A DNA stretch of 64,000 nt, taken from the NCBI RefSeq assembly GCF_002803155.1, contig NZ_NNBP01000009.1, forward strand, positions 297,882 to 361,881, read 5' to 3'. Shown piece after piece: positions 44,439-53,236 of the stretch. Each line of letters starts with the position of its first letter. The stretch's first letter is position 1. Both the position numbers and the translations under genes were made by a program. Source of the stretch: Streptomyces sp. CB02959 (GTDB taxonomy: Bacteria > Actinomycetota > Actinomycetes > Streptomycetales > Streptomycetaceae). The notes below the pieces were generated by a model that saw nothing but the letters and a program-made list of their open reading frames with translations, was not told the DNA's origin and ran no database searches.

Positions 44439-45401
44439 CTACCAGCGCCCGGCCACACTCCAGGTTCGCGAGGCCCAGGCCCGGAAGTGCGGTGACTGCG
44501 CGATGAGCGTGCGGTACGCCTCGGCGGCGGAGGTGAAGAGCGTGTCCGCGACCTCGTCGGCAGGGCTCTTGCGTCGCCAGGCCAGCACGTAACGGCACCA
44601 CAGGGGTGTGCCGACCAGCGGTTTGACGAGGACGTCGGGGATCGGCCGGAGTGTCGCCTGCACGACGGCGACCCCGATGCCTTCCGCGATCATGTTCTGT
44701 AACTGCCCCTGGTCGCCCAGGAATTCATGGACCGCCGCCGGGGTGAATCCGGCCGCGCGACACGCCTCGTAGAACACCCCGGGCCAACCCGCTCCGTCGT
44801 CCGGGGTCAGGAACCACGCGTCGTCGGCCAGGTCGGCGAGCGCCACCTCCCGGCAGTGCTGGAGCCGGTGCCCGGCCGGCAGGGCGACGAAGGACGGCTC
44901 GGTGACCACTCCGCGGTGCGCCACGGCGGCCGAGTGCCGCAGTTCACGTCCGGGATAGTCCGCGGCGATCGCGGCGTCCACCGCACCGTGCTCCAGGAGT
45001 TCGACGATCTCCGAGGACGAATACACACTGCTCACCGTGAGCGCGAGATCGGGCAGTCGGCTCCGGAGCCGGATGAGCATGCCGGCCAGGACCGGCGAGT
45101 TGGTCGCGGCCAGCCGGAGGGGTCGGCGCGTTCTCGCACCGTCTTCGGCCGGCCTGCGCCCTATCGCGGCAGCGCGGGTCAGGACATCACGGGCCTGGGC
45201 CAGGACCTCCGTGCCGAACCGCGTCAGCTCCACACCCGAGGTGTTCCGCTCGAACAGCGACTGACCGAAGTGCTGCTCGATCCGCTGGAGTTGGGTGCTC
45301 ATGGCCGGTTGCGAGTACCCGAGGTCCGACGCGGCCCGGCCCACGCTCCCGGCATCGGCGATCGCACACAGCACTCTCAGGTGCCGAAGCTCCAATTCCA
45401 C
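44439..45401 (-). CDS. LysR-family transcriptional regulator
   Basis: A 320-residue LysR regulator. Residues 1-65 are the winged HTH (SVGRAASDLGYSQPAMSTQL), and residues 92-300 the periplasmic-binding-like effector domain (RLAATNSPVLAGMLIRLRSR; later GDQGQLQNMIAEGIGVAVVQ). Start ATG 45401. It lies upstream of the collagenase gene on the same strand, 182 bp away, so it may control it, but no operator was identified. Effector unknown. Confidence 0.87.
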   Translation of the reverse strand: MELELRHLRVLCAIADAGSVGRAASDLGYSQPAMSTQLQRIEQHFGQSLFERNTSGVELTRFGTEVLAQARDVLTRAAAIGRRPAEDGARTRRPLRLAATNSPVLAGMLIRLRSRLPDLALTVSSVYSSSEIVELLEHGAVDAAIAADYPGRELRHSAAVAHRGVVTEPSFVALPAGHRLQHCREVALADLADDAWFLTPDDGAGWPGVFYEACRAAGFTPAAVHEFLGDQGQLQNMIAEGIGVAVVQATLRPIPDVLVKPLVGTPLWCRYVLAWRRKSPADEVADTLFTSAAEAYRTLIAQSPHFRAWASRTWSVAGRW

Positions 45402-45682
45402 GCCCGCACTCCTCCCGCCCCGCTGAGCTGAGCGTCAAGCTACCTCTGCGCGACGGCGTACGCCTGCCCGGTTGACGTCTTTCTCGCCGCGGATGCGGCA
45501 GGGAGGCGTGGCGGAGCGGGCCGTGGCGGCCCGGGTGTCGGCCCGCTGCGGTGCCTTCCGCACGGAAGCGGGCGACTTCGCGTACGACCAGCAGCGCATC
45601 CCGGACCGAACCCGTCTGCCGGGCGTCGAAGACGATCCGGCCCAAGCGTCTCGGGCCCCCGCCGGGCACGGTCGGCTTCGCC
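45402..45682. other. 281-bp gap with a possible gene fragment on the minus strand
   Basis: On the minus strand about 45640-45545 reads LGRIVFDARQTGSVRDALL followed by VVREVARFRAEG, which looks like real protein but lacks a credible start and end. No family recognised. No terminator seen between the two flanking minus-strand genes. Confidence 0.3.
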
Positions 45683-46465
45683 TCATGGTGTGGGCGTCGA
45701 GGCGGCCGTCCGTCCGTCATCCGAACTCGGCCTGGCGGCGCCGTCCGAGGCCGACTCGGTTCTGGTGTACAGGACTTCGCGGCCCTGTTCCGCGGCGCGG
45801 ATGAGTCCTTCGCTGACGAAGTCCAGGAAGCGGGCGGCGTTCTCCAGGCGGGTGGCGGCCGGGGTGCCGCGACCGAGGACGCCGACGCCCTGCCGTGCGA
45901 CCTCGATGAACTGGTCGTTGGCCCGGGCACTGCGGATCATCGCCTGGTACCAGAGGTCGTCGTCGACGACGTAGCGCTCGCGGCGGCGTTCGTCCCGTTC
46001 CCGGCGGACGAGGTCCTGGCTCTCCAGGAACGTGATCGCTTTGGAGATCGACGCCGGGCTGACTTGGAGGCGCTGGGCAAGCTCGGAGGCGGTGAGGGCG
46101 CCGGTGTCGGTGGTGTAGAGGCAGCCCAGCACCCGGGCCATCATCTTGGGCAGGCCCGAGGCCATGTAGACGGCGGTAAGGGCCTCCTGGTAGTCACGCA
46201 CGGCTTCGACATCGCGCCCATACGCCTGCGGTGACGCCTGCGTCCCCCGGGGCGCGGCCTGCCTGGGCCCGTGCGTGCGCTGCTGGGTGGCGCGGTGGGC
46301 CAGGTCGGCGCGGTAGCCGGCGGGGCCGCCGTTGCGCATCACCTCACGCGTGATCGTGGAGGTCGGCCGGTCGAGACGGCGGGCGATCTCGGCGTAGGCC
46401 AGCCCGTCGGCCAGTCCCGCGGCGATCTGCTGACGTTCGGTCTGGGTGAGCCTGCCTCCCGGCAT
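45683..46465 (-). CDS. GbsR/MarR-type regulator with an extra N-terminal IS30-like HTH
   Basis: About 260 residues with two DNA-binding modules. Residues 1-60 are an HTH_38 domain as in IS30 transposases (LADGLAYAEIARRLDRPTST). Residues 90-170 form a MarR/GbsR winged helix (LTASELAQRLQVSPASISKA, then FLESQDLVRRERDERRR). The C-terminal helical part is followed by a Ser/Thr/Pro-rich tail. Start ATG 46465 has AAGGGGG upstream; in-frame ATG 46480 and 46498 are less well placed. It is divergent from the DUF4097 gene, with three CGTTGC-type half-sites in the shared promoter, so it likely represses that gene and itself. Confidence 0.83.
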   Translation of the reverse strand: MPGGRLTQTERQQIAAGLADGLAYAEIARRLDRPTSTITREVMRNGGPAGYRADLAHRATQQRTHGPRQAAPRGTQASPQAYGRDVEAVRDYQEALTAVYMASGLPKMMARVLGCLYTTDTGALTASELAQRLQVSPASISKAITFLESQDLVRRERDERRRERYVVDDDLWYQAMIRSARANDQFIEVARQGVGVLGRGTPAATRLENAARFLDFVSEGLIRAAEQGREVLYTRTESASDGAARPSSDDGRTAASTPTP

Positions 46466-46551
46466 CACGACCCCCTTCATGCCCCACGGATGCCCCATGG
46501 CGCTGCTCGATGTTCCCCTACGCCGCCACCATAGCGTTCACCTTCAACCCA

Positions 46552-46601
46552 TTGCAACGACCGACCGCCTCATCGTTGCGTTAATCGAGAGGACGTTGCA
46601 A
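46552..46601. promoter_or_regulatory. Operator-like repeats in the MarR/DUF4097 divergent promoter
   Basis: TTGCAACG (46552-46559), CGTTGCG (46574-46580) and CGTTGCAA (46594-46601) are inverted and direct copies of one 8-bp half-site, spaced about 20 bp apart (two turns). The AT-richer DNA around them fits a promoter for both genes. Confidence 0.55.
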
Positions 46602-46727
46602 TGATTACCGCGCTTTGACCTGTATGAATGGCCTTCCCGGGCGAAGAAATCGTTGCCGAGAATCGGAAAGCAACGTAGCGTTTCCATTGTTCGGAAACAG
46701 CGAGCCGCAAGTACAAGGGAGAGCACA

Positions 46728-47390
46728 ATGCAGAAGTTCGACACCCCCGCCCCGATCTCCGCCGTCCTGCACATCCCCGCCGGACGCGTCCAGTTCATCG
46801 CCGCGGAGCGGGCCGACACGGTGATCGAGGTCCTGCCCGCCAACGCCTCGAAGGGCCGGGATGTGAAGGCGGCGGAGCAGACCTCGGTGGAATACGCCGA
46901 CGGGATCCTGCGCATCGTGTCCTCGGCGAACGACCAGTACTTCGGCCCCTCGGGATCGGTCGAGGTGACGGTCAAGCTGCCTGCCGGTTCCCAGGTCGAG
47001 GCCAAGACCGCCAGCGCCGAACTGCGGACGCTCGGCCGGCTCGGCGACGTCGTCTTCGAAGGCGCCTACAGCCAGATCAAGCTGGACGAGACCGCCGGCC
47101 TGCGCCTCACCGCGGTCGACGGCGATGTCGAGGTCGGCCGACTGGGCGGGCCCGCGGAGATCAGCACCGCGCGGGGCGACATCCGGATCACCGAGGCCAT
47201 GGGCGGCAAGGTCGTGCTCCGCACCCAGTCCGGCGACATTTCGATCGGCGCCGCCGACGGAGTCTCGGCCGCTCTGGATGCCGGCACCGCCTACGGCCGC
47301 ATCAGCAACGCCCTCAAGAACGACGGCACCGCCGAACTCGACATCCGCGCCACCACCTCCCACGGCGACATCACCGCCCGCAGCCTCTGA
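46728..47390 (+). CDS. DUF4097-family beta-helix protein
   Basis: A 220-residue protein with no signal peptide or membrane helix. It is made of short repeated beta strands of the DUF4097 (adhesin-like beta-solenoid) type: TASAELRTLGRLGDVVFEGA, AEISTARGDIRITEAMGGKV, LRTQSGDISIGAADGV. The biochemical role of this family is unknown; in actinomycetes it often sits beside MarR- or PadR-type regulators. Start ATG 46728 follows AGGGAGAG. It is divergent from the regulator at 46465 and 178 bp before a serine hydrolase that may be co-transcribed. Confidence 0.8.
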   Translation: MQKFDTPAPISAVLHIPAGRVQFIAAERADTVIEVLPANASKGRDVKAAEQTSVEYADGILRIVSSANDQYFGPSGSVEVTVKLPAGSQVEAKTASAELRTLGRLGDVVFEGAYSQIKLDETAGLRLTAVDGDVEVGRLGGPAEISTARGDIRITEAMGGKVVLRTQSGDISIGAADGVSAALDAGTAYGRISNALKNDGTAELDIRATTSHGDITARSL

Positions 47391-47567
47391 CCGCCCCCGG
47401 CAGCACCCTCAACACAACCCGGCCATCGGGCGCACGCCAACGCCATGGACACCACGCCGGAGACGCGTCCCGCACGGCGAACACAAGCACCACCACCGCC
47501 CTGGGACGCGCCTCCGGCGGCCACACCCCACCAGGTCAACCACCCACATCTCGGAAGGAACCACCAC

Positions 47568-48812
47568 ATGTCCCTCGACATCACTCCCGCCCAGCACCGC
47601 GGCCTCTCCGAAACCGGGCTGCGCAGGGTGCGCGATGTGTTGGCACGGCACGTGGAGTCCGGAAGGATTCCCGGACTGGTCGCCCTGGTCAGCCGGGACG
47701 GTCACGCGCACGTCGAAGCGGTCGGCACGATGCGCCACGACGGCGGGGCACCCATGCGCCGGGACACGATCTTCCGGATGGCCTCGACGACCAAGCCGGT
47801 CACGATGGCGGCGGCGATGGTCCTGCTGGACGAGTGCCGGCTGCGCCTGGACGACCTGGTCGAGCCGTGGCTGCCCGAACTCGCCGACCGCCGAGTGCTC
47901 AAGCAGGTCGACGGCCCGCTTGAGGACACCGTCCCGGCGCGGCGGCCGATCACCGTACGGGACCTGGTGACCTCCACCTTCGGCCTGGGCATGGATCTGA
48001 CGGCAGTGGGCACCCCGATCATGGACGCGATCTTCGAGCGGGGCATCTTCAGCCAGAGCGCGACAGCGGTGGCCGCGCCGGACGAGTGGATGCGCCAACT
48101 GGCCACGCTGCCACTGATGCACCAGCCCGGAGAGCACTGGCAGTACCAGATCAGCAACGACCTGCTCGGCGTCCTCATCGCCCGGGTCACCGGCCAGTCG
48201 TTCGACACGTTCCTGCGCGAACGTGTCTTCGGCCCGCTGGGGATGAAGGACACCGGCTTCCACGTGCCCGCCGGCCAGATCGACCGGCTGCCACCCTGCT
48301 ACACACCCAACCCGCAGACCGGGGAGTTCACCGTGTGGGACGAGGCGGTGGGCGGGCAGTACAGCACGCCTCCGGCGTTCCCGTCAGGCGGCGGCGGTCT
48401 GGTCTCCACCGTCGACGACTACCACGCCTACTTCCGCATGCTGCTCAACGGCGGGATACACGAGGGCCAACGCATCTTGTCCCGCCCCGCCGTGGAACTG
48501 ATGACCACCAACTGCCTCACCCCCGAACAGAACGCCGCCCGCAACGACCTGGCCCGCAACAACGTCCACATCTCCTTCGGCCAAGGACAGCACGGCGGCT
48601 GGGGCTACGGCATGGCGGTACGCAGCTACCGCGGCGACTACGCACCCATCGGCCAGTTCGGCTGGGACGGCGGCACCGGCACCACCGCCTACGCCGACCC
48701 GCACAACGGACTCGTCGGCATCCTCCTCACCCAGGTCGGTCTCTCCCTCCCCGACCCCGCACAACTCATCCACGACTTCTGGACCACGCTCTACCAGGCC
48801 ATCGACGACTGA
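47568..48812 (+). CDS. Serine hydrolase of the beta-lactamase / class C fold
   Basis: A 414-residue serine hydrolase. The nucleophile motif SxxK appears as MASTTKPVT near residue 72; the Tyr motif is YQISNDLLG; a His-Gly/Gly-Thr strand appears late (GGTGTTAYADP). The family covers esterases, DD-peptidases and beta-lactamase-like enzymes. No signal peptide, so it is probably a cytoplasmic esterase. Start ATG 47568 follows GGAAGGA; the frame is open upstream to 47445 but with no ribosome site. A terminator hairpin follows at 48895. Confidence 0.86.
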   Translation: MSLDITPAQHRGLSETGLRRVRDVLARHVESGRIPGLVALVSRDGHAHVEAVGTMRHDGGAPMRRDTIFRMASTTKPVTMAAAMVLLDECRLRLDDLVEPWLPELADRRVLKQVDGPLEDTVPARRPITVRDLVTSTFGLGMDLTAVGTPIMDAIFERGIFSQSATAVAAPDEWMRQLATLPLMHQPGEHWQYQISNDLLGVLIARVTGQSFDTFLRERVFGPLGMKDTGFHVPAGQIDRLPPCYTPNPQTGEFTVWDEAVGGQYSTPPAFPSGGGGLVSTVDDYHAYFRMLLNGGIHEGQRILSRPAVELMTTNCLTPEQNAARNDLARNNVHISFGQGQHGGWGYGMAVRSYRGDYAPIGQFGWDGGTGTTAYADPHNGLVGILLTQVGLSLPDPAQLIHDFWTTLYQAIDD

Positions 48813-48894
48813 CATGACGCCGTACGTCTGCAACGCAGCCTGAGCACATGTCACAACGGGCGAGGGCGCCTTGGCCCCGCAGCACACACTGGAG

Positions 48895-48926
48895 ACAGGG
48901 CCCGCAGCGGTAGCCGCGGGCCCTGT
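48895..48926 (+). terminator. Hairpin terminator after the serine hydrolase
   Basis: ACAGGGCCCGC (48895-48905) and GCGGGCCCTGT (48916-48926) are perfect 11-bp inverted repeats, followed by TCCGTTGCG. The remaining gap to 49119 shows no gene. Confidence 0.8.
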
Positions 48927-49119
48927 TCCGTTGCGTCGTGGGGAACATGGCACTTGAACCGCCGCACCAGCAACCCGACGGGAAGATCGCTGGGTATAGT
49001 TCAGGCGTTTCGGGGAGCCGGCGAGCCGGAGCCGGTCGACCGCACGTGCCGCCTCGCGTTCAGCGGCATCCGGGACCCTGGCGGAGCCCCGATGACCACA
49101 TCGCCGAGGAGGCCGTCCC

Positions 49120-49818
49120 ATGGAACCCGTCACGCTGATCACCGGTGGCTCGACCGGAATCGGCGCCGCCACCGCCCGCACCCTGCTCAAGCAGGGCCAC
49201 CGCCTGGCCGTCACCGGACGTGACGCGGACAAGCTGGCCGCCTTCGCCGCTTCGGCCGGAGCGGGCGAGCGACTGCTGACGATCACCGGCGACACCAGTC
49301 ACGCGGACGACGTCGCCTCCGCCGTGCGCCGCGTGGTGGACGCGTGGGGCCGACTGGACAACGTCATCGCCAACGCCGGTTTCTCACTGCCCGGCAACCT
49401 GGAGAGCCACGCCCCCGAGGACATGCGCGCCATGGTCCTCACCAACGTCCTGGGCCCGGCCCTGCTGGTGCGGGAGACCCTGCCGCATCTCAGGGAGTCC
49501 AAGGGCCGGATCGTGATCATCGGCTCGGTCGCGGGGGTGCGCAACACGCCTGGCAACCTGTACTCGGTCACCAAGTGGGCCGCGCACGCACTGGCCGAGA
49601 ACACCCGGCTGCTGGTCGGCAAGGACGGAGTCGGCGTGACCCTCGTCGCCCCCGGAGTGGTGGACACCCCGTTCTGGGACGAGCGCGGCGGCACCCCCGA
49701 GGCGGCGCCGGCGATGACGGCCGAGCAGATCGCAGACACGATCCTCTTCGCCGTCAACCAGCCCTCGGGCGTGGACATCAACCACATCACCATGCGGCCG
49801 TCCGGGCAGCTCGGCTGA
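49120..49818 (+). CDS. Short-chain dehydrogenase/reductase
   Basis: A 232-residue classical SDR with cofactor motif TGGSTGIGAATAR at residue 8, NAGFSLPG near 87, catalytic Ser in IIGSVAGVRN and Tyr-Lys in YSVTKWAAH. It ends with a short C-terminus lacking the substrate-capping extension of many SDRs. The second Gly-site residue pattern suggests NADP(H). Start ATG 49120; upstream DNA from 49080 reads through without a better start. Convergent with the alpha/beta hydrolase; substrate unknown. Confidence 0.87.
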   Translation: MEPVTLITGGSTGIGAATARTLLKQGHRLAVTGRDADKLAAFAASAGAGERLLTITGDTSHADDVASAVRRVVDAWGRLDNVIANAGFSLPGNLESHAPEDMRAMVLTNVLGPALLVRETLPHLRESKGRIVIIGSVAGVRNTPGNLYSVTKWAAHALAENTRLLVGKDGVGVTLVAPGVVDTPFWDERGGTPEAAPAMTAEQIADTILFAVNQPSGVDINHITMRPSGQLG

Positions 49819-50016
49819 CGCCGCGCTCCTCGCCGTCGTCCCACGCCGGAGCCCGCTTCGAGGGAGGCCGCCTCCCCCGAGGGGAGACTCAAGCCGCCCG
49901 CTCCCCGCGTACCCGCCGGCGGCGCGACAAAGTACCTGAACCCCGCACAACAACCAAGGCCCCAACGACACGTTGAGTCACTCGTCACTTCCCGGCGGCT
50001 TCGGGAGAACGAGCCT

Positions 50017-51009
50017 TCAGGCTGGTGCTCCCATCAGCGTGTGCGTGAGGTGGTCGCTGAGGTGAGGCAGCCAGTCCGGCCGCGCGTTTCCGAGGAGGTG
50101 GTCGCCGTGTGGGACGGACAGGTAGCTGCCGTGCGGTGCCAGGCGGGCCAGGGACTCGCCGTTCGCCACGCCGGGGATGACGTCCCGGCCGCCGTCCACG
50201 ACCAGTAGCGGGGCCGCGATGCGGGGCGCCAGGGCGGCGAGGTCCACGTGCTGTGCGAACTCGTGTGCGGCGTCGGTTCCTCCGGCGCGCCGGGCCATGA
50301 TCTCCCTTACCGGCTGCGGTAGTTCCTCCCAGTCGAGGCGGGAGGGACCGCTGACGGTGGCGACCGCCGCCACGCGCGGCTCGAACGCCGCGGCCCGGGC
50401 CGCGAAGTAGCCGCCCAGACTCAGGCCGACGAGCCCGATGCGTGCGGCGCCGAGGGCATCGATGGCCCGGCCCACGACCCACTCGTAGTCCGGCACGAAC
50501 GTCGTGGTGGCCGCGAGCACGCCCTGACCGGGACCGTCCATCGCGAACACCGCCAGTCCTCGGGCCAGCAGCGCGGACACGAGATCGAGGAACTCCTCCT
50601 TGGCCGAGTCCAGGCCGGGGACGACGACCACGGTCCCCGGCGGGTTAGCGGGGCCACGCAGCCAGCCGGTGAATCCCTCTCCGCTCACCCGCCGCGCACC
50701 GGGCTCCAGGAGGGTGAGAGCTCTGCTCAAGGCGTGATCCGCCGCGGCGGCGGCACGCTGCGCTTCGGCGTACGGCGCCAGGGTGGCCAGGTGGAACCAC
50801 CGGGCCGCCACCAGCAGGTACTCGCCCGCCGAGCGGACTGATCCCGCGTCCTCCGCGCGCTGGAGGTAGCTCTGTCCGGTGCGCAGGAAGGCCGGGCCCC
50901 AGTCGGCGACGGAGGTGAGGCCGTCGGTGATGCGCTGGTACTCGTGCGGGTCCACGCCTGCGCCAGTGGCACGGGTCCACTGGGCCGCGGCGAACTCGGT
51001 GGGGTTCAT
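50017..51009 (-). CDS. Alpha/beta hydrolase (FrsA/2,6-dihydropseudooxynicotine hydrolase-like)
   Basis: A 330-residue hydrolase. A helical N-terminal region (1-115) precedes the alpha/beta core. The nucleophile elbow is VGLSLGGYFAAR near residue 205, the acid is probably in VVDGGRDVIPG and the His in VPHGDHLLGN. The oxyanion-loop segment VVVPGLDSAKEE is typical of the FrsA-like branch with C-C or ester bond cleaving members. Start ATG 51009 overlaps the upstream oxidoreductase stop by 4 nt (ATGA), with GGAGGAG upstream. The two genes form an operon likely run by the divergent LysR at 52016. Confidence 0.85.
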   Translation of the reverse strand: MNPTEFAAAQWTRATGAGVDPHEYQRITDGLTSVADWGPAFLRTGQSYLQRAEDAGSVRSAGEYLLVAARWFHLATLAPYAEAQRAAAAADHALSRALTLLEPGARRVSGEGFTGWLRGPANPPGTVVVVPGLDSAKEEFLDLVSALLARGLAVFAMDGPGQGVLAATTTFVPDYEWVVGRAIDALGAARIGLVGLSLGGYFAARAAAFEPRVAAVATVSGPSRLDWEELPQPVREIMARRAGGTDAAHEFAQHVDLAALAPRIAAPLLVVDGGRDVIPGVANGESLARLAPHGSYLSVPHGDHLLGNARPDWLPHLSDHLTHTLMGAPA

Positions 51010-51926
51010 CGTGCTCCTCCAGTCAGCAGGACGGCCTTGCCGCGTATCCGGCGCTCTCGCAGGTCGACCAGGGTTTCGGCGGTCTGTGCCCAGTCGGCGA
51101 TACGGCCGATCTCCGGGTGCAACCGGTCCTGCTCCACCAAGCCCACCAGCGCCGAGAGATCGCATCCGTACGGGGCGCCGGCGTAGTGGAAGTGCTGGAT
51201 CGTCACGCGCTCGGGCCCGCCGAGGAGCTGGAAGAAGTCGAGGGACACGGGGGTGCGGCTCGCCTGGCCGAACCAGATGAGCAGGCCGCCCGGGTGCACC
51301 TTCGACAGGGCGAGTGGCAGCTCCGGCCCGCCTGTGGACTCCAGCACGACATCGAACGGGCCCTGGGCCGCCGCGACCTCGTGCACCACCCGCGCGCCCA
51401 GCGCCGCGAGCCGCTCACCGCGCACCGGCGTGGCCGTCACCGCGGTCACCGCCGCTCCGGCCCCCACGGCCAGCTCGGTGACATAGTGGCCGACGCCGCC
51501 CGAGGCACCGGTCAGCAACACCCGTCGGCCCACCAGGGATCCGGCCGTACGCAGCAGCCGCAGGGCAGTGATCCCGGCCAGGGGCAGAGCCGCCGCCCGC
51601 GCGCTGTCGACGCTGTCCGGGAGCACCGCGAGCGAGTGCGTGGGCACGGCGGCGTACTCGGCCCAGCCGCCCTGTGCCGGGTGCCCGACAACGCGGGTAC
51701 CGATGCCGGGGCCGGAGCCGTCGGCCGCCGCCTGTACGACGAGCCCTGCGATGTCTTTGCCTGGCAGCAGATCCGGCCGGGGGCGTTCGAGAAGGAACGT
51801 CTCGCCCCGGTTCGGGGCGAACGCCTCGACCTTGATCAGTGCCTCACCAGGCTCCGGTATGGGCTGGGAGACCTCGGCGAAGGAGACCGGGCGCGCCGCA
51901 TCTCCCGTGGGAATCAGTCTTTGCAC
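51006..51926 (-). CDS. NADPH-dependent quinone oxidoreductase (MDR family)
   Basis: A 306-residue zinc-free MDR reductase. The N-terminal GroES-like part (EPGEALIKVEAFAPNRGE) is followed by the cofactor motif LTGASGGVGHYVTELA near residue 145. It ends RIRGKAVLLTGG, the usual C-terminus. Start GTG 51926 has GGAGG 12 nt upstream; the frame extends to 52001 but that would cross the operator and the LysR start. Coupled to the hydrolase by ATGA. The pair plus LysR suggests reductive detoxification of an electrophile, substrate unknown. Confidence 0.86.
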   Translation of the reverse strand: MQRLIPTGDAARPVSFAEVSQPIPEPGEALIKVEAFAPNRGETFLLERPRPDLLPGKDIAGLVVQAAADGSGPGIGTRVVGHPAQGGWAEYAAVPTHSLAVLPDSVDSARAAALPLAGITALRLLRTAGSLVGRRVLLTGASGGVGHYVTELAVGAGAAVTAVTATPVRGERLAALGARVVHEVAAAQGPFDVVLESTGGPELPLALSKVHPGGLLIWFGQASRTPVSLDFFQLLGGPERVTIQHFHYAGAPYGCDLSALVGLVEQDRLHPEIGRIADWAQTAETLVDLRERRIRGKAVLLTGGAR

Positions 51927-51982
51927 GGAGAGAATGCAACCTCCGCGGCCGCCCCGCGATCCAACAACGAACAAGCAAACCC

Positions 51983-51999
51983 GACAACTTTTGGTTGTC
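51983..51999. promoter_or_regulatory. LysR operator palindrome
   Basis: GACAAC-TTTTG-GTTGTC is a perfect 6-bp inverted repeat with a 5-bp spacer, matching the length of a LysR T-N11-A type box, placed between the divergent LysR (52016) and oxidoreductase (51926) starts. Only 16 bp from the LysR start, so autorepression is likely. Confidence 0.7.
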
Positions 52000-52015
52000 A
52001 CCTATGGTGGGAGCC

Positions 52016-52960
52016 ATGGACCTCGACGTGGCGCAGGTACGTGCCTTTGTGCGCACCGCCGAAGAACTGCACTTCGGCCGGGCGGCCGGAACGCTCGCAA
52101 TCTCCCAGCAGGCGCTGTCCAAGAGGATCGCGCGGCTGGAATCCCTGCTCGGCACCGAACTCTTCCGGCGCGGCGGCAACGGCGTACGCCTCACCGAGGC
52201 CGGACAGCGTTTCCTCCCACCTGCCCGGCAGACCGTGGCGGCCGCCGATGCCGCAGTCGCGGCCGTGTCCGCGAAGGAACATCCGCTACGCGTGGACGTC
52301 TGGGGGCACCTCTACGCGCCCATGCGGACGCTGGCCCAGGTTGCCGGACGGGCCGGGGAACTGGCCCTGGGGCACGGGCGCGACCTGTCGTCGGTGACGA
52401 CGGCACTGCTGCACGGCGACATCGACGCGGCCTTCGGTCGAGTCCACCCTCCGCTGCCCGCGGGGCTGACGCACCGCCTCGTCCGACTCGAACCGGTGGA
52501 CGCCGTACTGAGCACGGACCATCCGCTCGCGTCCGAACCGGCTCTGCGGCCGGACCAGTTGAGCGACAGCACGCTGTGGGCACCCGGTGCACTGGACCGG
52601 CTCGACTTCCTCCACCGGTTCGCCGACCGATTCGGCATCCGGAACACGGCCACGAGCGTCAACCTGGGGCTCGCCCACTTCCTGGCAGAGGTGGCGGGCG
52701 AACCACGAAGCTTCTCGCTGGTGCCCGCCGACGTGCCACTGCCGGAGGTCCCAGGACTGCGCTCCGTCCCCCTGGTCGATCCCACACCGCTGTACGCCTG
52801 GTCGCTGCTGTGGTCCACCGGAAACGGACACCCGGGACTGAACGACCTCGCCACCACCTGCACCGAGGAAGCAGGGCGAAGCCGATGGCTGGAGTACGAC
52901 CCGACCCGCGACTGGCTGCCTGAACCACCCACGAGTGATCCCGGCTCCGGACAAGGATGA
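52016..52960 (+). CDS. LysR-family transcriptional regulator
   Basis: A 314-residue LysR regulator: winged HTH at residues 1-60 (FGRAAGTLAISQQALSKRIA) and an effector domain after about 88 (LRVDVWGHLYAPMRTL), shorter and less typical than most. Start ATG 52016 has GGTGGGAG at the right distance; ATG 52004 in frame would place that site inside the gene. Divergent from the oxidoreductase-hydrolase operon, with a palindrome in between, so it is the probable regulator of that operon and of itself. Confidence 0.87.
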   Translation: MDLDVAQVRAFVRTAEELHFGRAAGTLAISQQALSKRIARLESLLGTELFRRGGNGVRLTEAGQRFLPPARQTVAAADAAVAAVSAKEHPLRVDVWGHLYAPMRTLAQVAGRAGELALGHGRDLSSVTTALLHGDIDAAFGRVHPPLPAGLTHRLVRLEPVDAVLSTDHPLASEPALRPDQLSDSTLWAPGALDRLDFLHRFADRFGIRNTATSVNLGLAHFLAEVAGEPRSFSLVPADVPLPEVPGLRSVPLVDPTPLYAWSLLWSTGNGHPGLNDLATTCTEEAGRSRWLEYDPTRDWLPEPPTSDPGSGQG

Positions 52961-53073
52961 CCTCGTCCAATTGCGCGGCTGGGGTGCCTAGTCGGTGATC
53001 GTTGCCGGTCCCAAGAGCTGAGATTCGTTCCTCTCCTCGATGACGATCTTCACGGACCCCGGGATGAGGACGC

Positions 53074-53093
53074 GGCGCAGGGGAGCCTGCGCC
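53074..53093. terminator. Hairpin between convergent LysR and phosphotransferase genes
   Basis: GGCGCAGG-GGAG-CCTGCGCC is a perfect 8-bp stem with a 4-nt loop in the gap 52961-53236. It could terminate either convergent gene. No gene was recognised in this gap. Confidence 0.55.
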
Positions 53094-53236
53094 GCCCGTT
53101 CCTGTCCGAGGGGGGAGACATCCGCGCCCGGTGGAACCTGAGCTGCGGCCGTCCGGGACTCGTGTCCTCACGGAGCTGCTCGTCGGTGAGGACGGGAACG
53201 TCGGAGCGCATGCGCAGCAGTCGGGCCCGCGCCGCC

